Of a stretch of DNA of 64,000 bases, positions 1 through 12,000 are shown in pieces. The position numbers were made by a program, and so were the translations under genes. The DNA comes from Micromussa lordhowensis (taxonomy: Eukaryota; Cnidaria; Anthozoa; Scleractinia; Lobophylliidae): assembly GCA_964020085.1 (NCBI GenBank), contig OZ026604.1, forward strand, positions 1,337,501 to 1,401,500, in the 5' to 3' direction. Numbering within the stretch: position 1 is the stretch's first letter; each line of letters starts with the position of its first letter. The notes below the pieces were generated by a model, which worked only from the letters and a program-made list of their open reading frames with translations, was not told where the DNA came from and ran no database searches.

Positions 1-150
1 CAAAAATTCTTGCGATCCATCAGGGGGGCTGGGTACTTCTTTTGGAATAGCCCAATAATTGTTCTACATACATGTATAACTACAACACAAGCTGTATCTC
101 TGTCTTTTGAAGAGATTTTCTGATTGTTCATCATAACTTTTATTGTTTAG

Positions 151-3100
151 TGGCAAGGATCAAGCTCGACGTCCATTCCGAGTGGATTTAGCAGGGACTA
201 CTATCCCTTGTCCGATCTGGATTCACCAATTGGCTCTCCACCTACTCACAGGTAAGATATTTGCATGGTTTTGTCTCTGATTAATTAACAAGTTCCTCTT
301 ACTGTTTGCCATATTATTCTTTGATATTAGTTATTAGAATTTATAGATTCACCAGGACAATATTCCCAAGTTGTCACCTGTTTTCCTCAATATGTGTTGA
401 TATTATTAGCAGAAATAAGCCTTTATCACTTGTAATATAATTAGTTGATTGCTGTCGGGAAAAATTTGAGTATTCAATGTTGTAGTATTTTTTTACAGAT
501 TTAGCTAAGTTGGAAGTCGGAACATGTCTTAGATCAAAAATGTGAATTAAGCCTTGGAAAATAGTTCTGAAGTCTGTCAAGGGAATGGTATATCCATCCA
601 TCCCTAAGACAAGTACAAGAGGGCTCTAGTATGTGGTCTTGGGAGAACTCTGATTGAAACCAAATTCTCATGCAATGAATTATTTTAAGTGTATGAGAGA
701 GAGTAAGGAGAACTTGGTGATCATATTCATTTAAATATTTCTTTTCTAGCGATGAACAAGTCAATGATCCGCCCAAACCTGAGCACTATATGAGTGACTC
801 AGAATTGGAGTTGCATCAGAGCCAAGAGAACATTGCAAGAGAAAACGAAATCAGATGGGCTTGGGGAAAGCTACCACAGGTTTGGCTCATAATTTGAAGT
901 TATTCCCCAGCAATTTAGTCTTTAGTGAGGACATTAAGTAAACCACTGGGATTTAAGTCCAGAGATTGATAGTCTATTATTTAAAGCCTGCTCAATGTTG
1001 GCAGAAAATTAATAAGTCACAGTAGTTCTCTCCATGCAACCAGAGTTCAACAACTTGGGCTTCCACTTCATGTTTTGAAAAATAGGGTTATTATTTTTAA
1101 TCCATAACCTGTAGTGGCACATCAGATACAGTTGGGTAACATTGCTTGCATAAATGTGTAGATGTCAGAAAATTATTTCTCCTATCGGTGACTCAAATAA
1201 TTTTATGTTAAATTGCTCCTGACCATTTACAATATACATCAGGGGCCAGAAGGACGATCTTTGCAAGACAGGAAACCCTCAGGTACAGAGCACTGTTAAA
1301 TTTGTTTTTACATATAAATGTAAATGAGAAGAGGTTAATAGAGAGTTAAACACAACAATAGTTGGTTCCCACTAAATGCAAACACTGAAGGCTTGTTTTC
1401 AAACCACCATCACAACAAACCCTGCATCCTTACACTGCAAATGATTATATTACTGCTAGATAATTAATTCTGTGGGATGTAAAAGAACCCACACACTGTT
1501 CAAAAAGAGTAGGGGACGTAGTTCCCGGTGTAGTGGTCTATCTCTCATCTGATGGTTAAAAGCTCGGAGATATTATCTGCATAAGCTACATGTACTCTAA
1601 AATCAGAGGGTAAATAAAGTAAATGTATGTATGTATGTAATGTATGTAGACTGAAAATTGACAGCCCCTCGCAGGTTTAGATTTTTGGTTTTAAGTGAAA
1701 ACATAGCTGCAATTTGAGCTTGTTCCTTTGTTGTTGAAGCAGATTTGAGAAAAGAAGACATCAAACATATGCATAAAGCAAAGAGGAGAGATGCAGCATA
1801 TAAGTCACATCACAAGGTATTTGTGTGCTCTACCATTACAAATAATGAACAATACCAGCAAATTTAATGCTGGGGGTAACCCTGCAATGGACTAGCATCC
1901 CATCCAGGGGGGAGTAGAAATATTTCTAGTCGCTTCATGCTACTAAAACCGGGATAAGCTCTGGCCTGATGAGCCACTTGGCTCGTATGCAGACTTAACC
2001 TTTACCTATGTGCTATATTGGTGATAAATTTGTCAGATACACATGTACTTGGACTTGTTTTCACTAGTGATGCAAACTTTTAAAACATGAGTACCATTGT
2101 CCACAAAACCGTGAGAAATGCAACCGAATGCACAAAGATCAAAGTACTTGAATGTATTGCTTGCACTTATCCCAAATAGCATGTACAACACTTGAATTTT
2201 GTTAGTAAACATCCCTGATAAATATAACAGCCAAACTATCAGTAAGAGTAAAGCACTACCCCTGCAGAATCTTTCTATGCTTTTGCCTGTCGTTACACTG
2301 GTCTATCAGTTCTCTGTTGTGTTTATTGTTAGTGGCATTGCTGTTACTTGTCATCTAAAAACTCTTTCCAAGGGATAGTTGTAATCTTACTATTTTGATG
2401 GCCTGGTCATCCTAGAGAACAAAAACCGTATCTTTATACTGATTCCAGGAAAAAGTGGACGACCTGATCCTCGTCTTTGAGTTTGCCTCGGTGTAAGAAC
2501 CTATGAAGTTTTTCTTTGCTTTGTAGCTGCTTGTATTGTTAGGGTTAGGGTCTATTATCTTGGCTTCTTTGTTTTCTTTGTTTTACGTCACTGGTGAGTG
2601 TTACAGGTTCTTACACCGAGGTTGAGCCTCGTCTTTCTAGAGAAAGACAACTGTTTCTAGTTAGCCTTGATTGCTAATTAAGAGTGATGTGTAATCGAAT
2701 CCTTGCAGATCGGTAGCAAGGAGGGAATTCTCTTAGATGATCTCAGAACTGTTGATCATGAAGTGGCAGCACTTTACCTCCATCAGGCTTTGTAAGTCAA
2801 TCCTACCATGCAATAGTTGTAGTCATTTTTACTTGAAATCTCTTTAGACCATTTTGAAGAAAATTTTAAATCATTTCTTTGTTGGTTAAAATCATCATCA
2901 TCATCATTATCATTATCTTTTATTTGCCACACCATAATATTAATAATAATCAAGAATTGTAACAATAACAAAAAGGTGGCAAGGAGACCTCCAAAAAAAC
3001 ATCGTCACCAGAATATAGCAGCGGCCACCTCGGTTGTTAATATTGTAACCATCAAATGCATGATTTTAGTATTTTCAAGACGGAGAAGTGGAAAATGTGT

Positions 3101-5991
3101 CATTGACTTGCAAAACTTGCAAAATATTTAATAACTTTTCCTTACTCATATCAACACATCTTGCACATATCAACACATGTGAGGTGTGAGAATTATAAGT
3201 ACTACATCAACATACTCTGTAAACCTGATTGATTATTTTCTTTATTAAATCCACTTTGAAATCACTGGTTATCCTTGTAATGTGATTGGTTCTCAGCGGT
3301 GCAATTTATTCACGAATTTCACTATCTTTTGCTCTAAATCGCTCCTTTTTCTCAGCCAATGAGAATGGGACAGTAAAACAAAACAACCAATCAGATTTTA
3401 AGGCTTTTTTAAACTCACCAATCACATTAGGAAAATAAAACACAAAAAAGCCATTGATTGGCAAATTTGGCAACTTGGTTCAACAAGTATTGGTCCTGAC
3501 CAATCTTGTTCCTGTATTTAGGCTATTAAATTATGCAATTTAAAAATGGATCTAATAAAGTGGTAATTGAACTTCTGGTCGTGCAATTTTGGTCTGAAAT
3601 CATACTTGTGATTTCAAATTAAATTCGCGCTGCATGCTCGTTCGATTTTGAAATCGTGCGTATGATTTCAGACCAAATTGCACTCTACTCAGTTCAATTA
3701 CCATTATTTATTCTCATGAATAACCCTTCTGGTATTGTATACATGTTGTAAGAAGAATTGAAGTGTTTTTTGCTGGTACAGAGACTCCAAGCTACAGCAA
3801 CAGAGTGGGTCAGGGTCAGAAGATCGAGAGTCCGGCATAGGACCGTCACTTCCTTGTTCACCTACAGCTGGTGAAGGACCCAAAGAGACAACGTAATTAA
3901 TAATTATGTATTTTATGCAGATTCTATTTTCCAGCATTATAAATAACAATTATTCCATGAGCCCGAGTTGGATATGAAGTGATAAAATAACCAATGAGCG
4001 CGTGGCGCGAGTTGGTTATAATCACTTCATATCCAACAAGGGCGAATGGAATAATTGTTTTAGTAACTTCTCAAACCGGGTTTTGCCACCGATTTTTATT
4101 TCGGCCATTATAGAGGGCTGAAGTTAAAAACTTCGTGCGGAAAATTTTTAAACTTGGCGCACTATTTTCCATATGACGTAAAACACCGACTATTGGCTCA
4201 TAGTTGGAGTTTTTTTAGCCAATAAAAAAGCTAGAAATGCGATAGTCGGAGCTGAGAATTTACTAGTGAAAAATAGTCTCACTGTTACAAGTCATGCCTT
4301 TAATTTTCATTTCAGTAGCACTTTTTTCTCTCCGTCAGTTTTCCGAAATTCTAGTCATCCAAAGAGGCAGCAACTGTATGTGAAATTTATCGGCAAAGGC
4401 TTTGATTTTGCTGCCTGCCTGATGTACAGGAAAAATATTATTATTAAAGCTTTGTCAGTTAGTAATGTTATAATGCATTTCATTGTGAGTGTACAGTTCT
4501 AAGTTAAATCTCTTCAGTAGGTACTTTGTCTGTTTTGGTTCATTTATTATTTTCTCAAACGAACAGTAGATAATTTTTTTTTTCTTTTTGTCTTTGATAT
4601 CTATTTCCAGCGAGGAGTATCATGACATTGCCATGTCTTTGTGTGGGGAGCTAAAAAATGGCAAAGTTGCACTTGGTAATTAAATCTTCATTCTTTGTGA
4701 AACATTAACTCAAAAAGGTTGAACATGTTGCTCAATTTTGAATTTTCTGTGTTTGTTTTGTTTTGTTTTTTTCAGAAAGCTTCATGCAGTCCATGGTGAC
4801 ATATGACGACCTGTGTAACAATCCTTTATTGTTGTCAGACCCCAAACTTGTTATCAGAATTAACGACAGGTACCGATAGGCGAATCTATGCTGATGTCCT
4901 TGTTTACGTTTTACTTTTTTGTATGACTTGGCATAGAGAAGGCATCATGCTAGACACAAATTGGCTACAAACATTTAAAGAGCTTGTGAAATAAACTTAG
5001 TAATTGGTGAAATTTGTGGCTCTTTGGGTGTAATATTCGAGGAGAAATTGCAGTCTTTCAAAAACCGCACAATTTATGGGTGGCAAAAGCGCTAATGAGC
5101 TCATACATTCTTTGTTAAATTATTTTTGAAAAATATGGGATTTGAAGCTGCTGTTAATAATATGTCAACTGTTTTTGCATAGGTATTATAATTGGCAGAT
5201 TGCTGCTCCGATGCTAACGTCTCATGTAATTTTCCAAAGACCCCTTAGACAGGTAATGTTGTTCATGTTCATATTCTTATTCTTGACACCCTTGGTATTG
5301 TACTAAATTGGTATGGAGAAACTTTGTGTCAGTCAGTGTATTGAGAGATTGTTGCTTTAATTTCTCGCATATAATTTTCCAAAGACCCCTTTCATCACGT
5401 CGTGTCATTTTTGTTTTGCGTTGCTTTTTTGTTTGTTCTATGGAATTTCATAATTTATATTTGACCAAGGTAATGGTTTATAGGTAAGGTCCCTTGAGGT
5501 GCCGAAAACAAGTTACCGAGCAATATAACAAAAATGCTGGGGAGGGGAGGGTGGAGCACACGTAGGACCAACAAGCAAGTAGCCAGATTTGTAGAACATG
5601 CGCATATGTCGGTCATTTATGGTGTGTTTCGTGGCATAATAAAACATGGAATTAAAATTAAAGACATCTTTTTACAGGACACCTTCCAGTCCCTGGTGAA
5701 ACAGCACATGCCTAAAAAGGTGGGCATTAAATTACATTAGAAAATAACCCAAAGCAAATACGCATGCTGATTGGTTTGAAACCGTGTTTCTATAACTCGA
5801 TAGAAACACAGAACTAGCGCGAGCTGTTGACGTAATGAAGGCGCGAACAAAGAGAATTTACATTTTGATGATCGAAGTAAACAAGCTGTTTTTCTTTTTC
5901 TTTGTCTCGGTATTTTCTAAAAGAAATAGAAAACATGTTCTCTGTGTTCCTATCGAGTTATAGAAACACTCGTGAAAGTTTGGGAGAACTC

Positions 5992-6022
<31 letters not shown>

Positions 6023-6023
6023 C

Positions 6024-6054
<31 letters not shown>

Positions 6055-9000
6055 CTTTCACTCGTGTTTCTATAACTCGATAGAAACACAGCACATGTTT
6101 TCTATTTCTTAACCATTGGAAACATATATTGTTGAAAGTACAGACAAACATAATTTTTCATGTACCTTCTGTACACGAAATAGAGTTTCCTTAAAGGCTG
6201 GTTTTCACTAGCGACGGAGTCGGAGTCGGAGTCGTAGTCGGAGTCATAAGAGTGCTTATGACCTAGTGAAAACCGAAAATCGGAGTCGTAAGCGGAGTCA
6301 TAAGCTCGACGGAATCGGAGTCGGAAGAATCAGAACGTTTCCATTTCTTCCGATTCCGTTTACGACTCCGTCGCTTATGATCTAGTGAAAACTGGACTGT
6401 CGGAGTCGGAAGCAGAAGCGGAAGAACCAACAAATCACAAGGCCCGGAATCAAGCGTTGTGATTGGTTTATTCTTCCGCTTCCGCTTCCGACTCCGACAA
6501 TTCAGTTTTCACTTGATCGTAAGCGACGGAGTCATAAGCGGAATCAGTGATCTGCTTCCGACTCCGTCGGTTTGATTTTCACTTGATCGTATCACTCTAC
6601 GCTTCTGATTACGACTCCGACTCCGACTCCGCCGCTAGTGAAAACCAGCCTTAAGATGCACATGTTCAAGTTTCTCTTTTAGTTGCAAGAAATTAATGAT
6701 TATTTTTAAACAGACATTATAATCTGAAAAAAAAGGTTCTTTTCTAGTTTGCTTTACTGTAACAAATCAGATGAAATAAATGTTTGTTCAGCATTGCATT
6801 ATATATTTTGACAGGAAAAGCGAAGAAGCTACAGAAATATGTATTACTGGTTTTCTTGGAGAGCGAATGAAGACAAGGTGAGAAGGAATGGAACTCTTTT
6901 ATGGGTTGACACAATTGCCAGAAAACTTGTAGTTTATAGAGTGACCAAAAATGAAAAATTAAAACAAATCCTCATGTATGTATAATTTTAATTATCTGGA
7001 AATATGTGGTTTCTTCTACAGTCCTACAAGCATATAGTTTGCCAGTAGTAGGTACATAATTTTTAAGAAAGGCAGATTTATTCTTGGTCAGTTGGTGCAA
7101 ATTTGTGTATACCCTAAGTACTTCATGTATCCCTTCCAGATATTATAGTGTATCTAATGCACTATAATAAGGATACACCAAGAACTTAGCGCGTATACTG
7201 GAAGCTTATTTCTGAAGATTATGTACAGTAGAAGCCTACCTTGTGGCTCACTTTTTATTACAGCCATTTTGTTCTGACCTGAACATAAACTCAGTCAGTC
7301 ATTTTGTTGTGTAAAGAAACCTACCCCATAATATGGCCAGATGTCTGTGGCTTGTTGTTGACCGGATTAATGACATTCCGCTGTAGTTACTGATGGCATG
7401 AATGCAACTCCATTTTATTTCAGAGTTCTGATGAGGAGAATGAAGACATGAAGAAAGACAAGCCACGACCGAGAGTACACAGCAGCAGCAGCAGAAAACA
7501 AATGTCAATACAGGAGGTGAATAGAGAAGAAGATGGCAATGAAAACCGGGAGAGGAAAACATCCGATTGTGCCAGTGGCAATGAATCAGATGCATTTTTC
7601 AAGGGTAACTACAGGAAGGTCACGCGCCTATCTTCTGAGCAAATTGTAAGTGACAGTTTTTTTCCCATTTGAAAAATTTTGCTCCAATAACAATATTATT
7701 ATCAAGTCTTTTGACTTCAGGATTCCTTTGTTGCAGAGTTGTAACAATTTCTTGAAATAGAACAACCTCCCCCCCCCCCCTTCACCCCCCTGCAGGGAGG
7801 ACTTCCATATAAAAAAGGACGGGGGATGCTTGTCGCTAATGTTGAAAAGAACCTCCAAGAGGTACCAAGAGCCTGTTTTGTGGGCATGGCTTGGATTTTT
7901 TTTCACCCTTGAGAGGTACCAACAAAACATCATCTCCAGTCAGGTTTTTTTTAAGCTCAATACCCTGAAGGTAAAGTCTGCATACGAGCCTAGTGGCTCA
8001 TCAGACCGGAGCGTATCCCAATTTCAGTGGCATGAAGCGACTAGGAGTATTTCTACTCCCCCCTGGATGGGATGCTAGTCCATCACAGGGTTACCCCCAG
8101 CATTAAATTCGCCGGTACCCATTTATACACCTGGGTGGAGAGAGGCACCGTGAGACTGAAGTGTCTTGCCCAAGAACACAACACAATGTCCCCGGCCAGG
8201 ACTTGAACCCGGAGCGCTCGCTCCTGAGTCAAGCGCACTAACCATGAGGCCACTACGCCCCCCACCAATACCCTAAAAGGTACCACAAAAGCTCCTGCTA
8301 TGGACTTTTGAGGCTGAACACCCTTAAGAGTTACCAATACCACTTTTTAAAACCCTGAAAGGTACGACAAGAAACCCACACACAAACACGAGAGAAAAAC
8401 ATTTTTTGAAAGTTTCCGTGCATATTGTGACAGATAATGCTATTTTTTATGTTACACATTATTCTTCAGTGAGCATAAATGATCTCTGCTAATTATGTGA
8501 TATAGGAATTCATACAATGAAATTTCATTTTCTTGAATCTCCGAGGGGAGTGAAACTTGGTTTGAAAAATGGGGCATTCGATATGTCACGGGTAATAAGA
8601 CATCTAAGAGAATCACTTTTGCTTGGAACTATCATGGGCAATCAATATTCCACTTAGTCTTACATTTTTTATCTCTATTTTTTCATAGGCAAGCTTGAAA
8701 CTGAAGGAAGGTGCAAACAGCGTGACATTCTCAGTCACTACAAAATATCAGGTACACAGAGTACTTGTTAGAATTGGGAAACTCGATGGGTGAATAGTTG
8801 ACTGGGGCTACGCCCTCGTCAACTATCACGCATTATAGTTCACCACTAAATTTTCTCAGATTCTTATTGGTTTAAATTGATCACGTGACGCGATAGTGTT
8901 CATCTGTGGAGAGACACAATCAGCCCATAGTGCCTGTCCGCGGAAAATACCCGGATGGATAGTAGTCATCCGTGAAAATTTATCTTTAAACAAGCGGGTT

Positions 9001-12000
9001 TGTAGAAAAAAAACAGTTGAAATTGTATGAAGGGGGGTTTGTCTGTTTTCCTATTCAAATTTTTCATTTGGCTTTCACGGTTTCAAAAAGTTGAAAATAG
9101 TTCAATTGAAGTCTGATTGACTTTTGAACTAGCGTGCGGAAGAAAATTTAGTGGTGAACAATAAAGACAATAGAGTGTTTCGGTCTGATAGTTCCCCTTG
9201 GAAATTTGATGTTCTTAAAACTAGCAAATATTTGTTTTAAGAACATCAAATTTCCAAGGGGAACTATCAGACCGAAAGTTCCGAGACATAAACACTCTAT
9301 TGTTTAAAAAGAAATCTTGAGCTCATAATCTAATTGTTTGTTAGAAACATGATTTTAATCCAATCACTGCACTATTTTCTTTGGGCTATTTTATAATATA
9401 AAATACATGTATAATGTAATGAAGCACTTTGTAAGTTGGTCTTTTTGTGGCTCTGTGTTTTCAGGGTACTGCAATGTGCTCCGCCACAATCTACTTATGG
9501 AACTACAGTGACAAAATTGTTATCTCCGACATTGACGGAACAATAACCAAGTGAGTCATGCCCCTTCACAGCTAGAATCTAAGATCTGCTGTCCAACAGA
9601 AAAACACTCTGTCAGTAGCATGCCCTTAATTATGTAGCTCATTGATGTGGAACTTCCCATGACATCCTCGGTCCAGAAAAATGACTATGACTAGAAATGA
9701 CTATGACTCGGACCAGAAAAATTGTAGAGTTGGTATATGCGTAGGACCCTCCATGTCTGAGTGTAAAGTGAAGACTGTACAGAGCTTAATTTGTGATCAA
9801 AACCTCTAAGGTTTGACCAAATTACCAGGGTATTTGATTTGGTAAGAGACCTCTGGTTAGGTAGTCTCCTCCGCAGCCGTTATTAGGGTCGTCACGCAAC
9901 GCTTCTCCCCCACTAACTTAGGGGTTAGGGGTTAGCGTTGCGTGACGATCCTAATAACGGCTGCGGAGGAGACTACTGGATAGGAACATTGTTCAACTTA
10001 AGTATAGTCTGACAAATATGACTCAAATAAAAGCTTCAAGCGTTATTTTAGTGTGCCTTCCTTGTTTACGGTAATCGTTGTATTTTGTTTCAGGTCTGAT
10101 GTGTTAGGTCAGATTTTGCCAGTAGTAGGACAGGCTTGGGCTCAATCAGGAGTGGTATGTCATGATTAACATCTAGTTTCTCCTTACAATATGAATACAT
10201 TGAAAAGTAGACAGGTAATGAGAATACAGATAGGGGATGTTGCGTTGCTGTACTGACATATACCGAGAACTAACATTCCAAGAAGTGTAACGCATGACAA
10301 ATCATCGCAGTTATGTACACAATTAAAGAAGTTTTGAAAAGAAACTTGTTCAACCTGATCTTGGAGGATATTTAGAAGGGTTGCAAACAACGAACTTGAC
10401 CCAGTGATGGTTTCCCTTAAAAGACCTTCGTCATGGTTTGGGCATCTTGAAAAGTGCATAAATGTTTCAAGTTCGTCGTTTGCAATCCATGGCAATCTTT
10501 TCCATCCTTAACCATCCTTGTTCCTTTATGGTTTATTATTATCTCTTTGGTGCTTCTCTATCTTAGTAAACTACTCTTTTCAGCTTTCCCTGATCCCTGA
10601 GATTTTCGTCTTGTTGTCATTTCAGGCTCATTTCTTTTGTGCCATCCGGAAGAATGGTTACAAAGTTCTTTATTTATCAGCTCGAGCTATTGGGCAGGTA
10701 AGGCTGTTGTGTTAATCCATGACATAATTTCACACGGGCACTTAACCATACAACGGACGATCTTGGGGGAAGTGGCCGGGGGAAGGAATGCATCCCCCAC
10801 TCCACCCCCACTCCACTATGACGGGGGAATTTAAAAACAGTCACCGGTCATTTTAAATTTGTGTTTGAAAAAAACTCGGGCAGGGAAATCACATGATTAT
10901 CGTCAGGTCATCATTTTAAAAAAGCTCCGTTTTCAAAATGTTTTCTGTCCACACGAAAACGAAAAGCCGGCGTTTTCAAATTCCTCCGGTTTGAAGAGCG
11001 TTTTCGAAAAGCTCCGTTTATCGTAGTCGAGTGTGGACGGGCCTTGAGTTAACAGGTTCTCGAGTGCTCTGGGTTTCTTTTTCTCATAGGCCCAGCAGAC
11101 TCGAGACTATCTGAAGAGCGTGAAACAGGATCAGGTGATGTTACCAGATGGACCATTGCTTCTCTCGCCTGAATCACTCATCAAAGCCTTTCACAGGTAA
11201 AACAACGACAGCATTTGATGAAGATGTAAAATATTGGGAACGTGACATTGTGAATAAGTTTTTTAAAACGCTCAGAGTTTTGTGAATAGCAGTCATTGGT
11301 GCTTTATGCTGCTGCTTGTGTTGATCAGAGTTGGCAGCCCACTTATTTGTAAATATAAATTTAAAGTAAAGTTTTAACCATTACCGAAATGATTTTATTT
11401 TGAGAGGAAAGTGTTACGTTTCGTTTCTTTGCTGTTCTACAGAGAGGTGATTGAGAAGAAACCAGAGGAATTCAAGATTGCCTGTTTGCGAGATATCCAG
11501 AGCTTGTTCCCGCCTTCAAATAGAAATCCTTTTTATGCTGGATTTGGGAATAAAGTCAATGTGAGTTTGCTTTTAATAAGCTTTACTGTATTAAAGTGCA
11601 ACTAACCCCCAAAATTATTTTTCCTTTAACAAAATCTACTAGTTTTCACAATTACTTCAGCGAAAAAATTATCTCGATTGATAAAATCCCCGCGTTTCTA
11701 CAGGCGTTTAAAGTTGTATTTTCTAGTCCCACGACCGAGCAAAATGGGATCTGGGTCGGGCTTCTAGTGACGTCATCGAAGGAGCTGGGCTCAAAGAACT
11801 CAAGAGACTTTGACTGGGCTTCGAGCGCTGTGAAAACATAGTTGGGGTAGCTAGTTGGGGTAGCTAGTTGGGGTATTGTGCCTCATATTTTATCAAAAAT
11901 GACAAGACTTTTAACTGAAAGAACTGTATCATCTAGCAACACAATTCGGAGTCTAGCTACGATTCGGACGGCTACGATGTATACATTATTTTGCATTTCG

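Noticed and set aside
8083..8343. Minus-strand 86-aa frame
   Set aside because: It is the SINE sequence read through. Near-identical peptides appear from the other SINE copies (for example 15214-15411), so it is repeat-derived.
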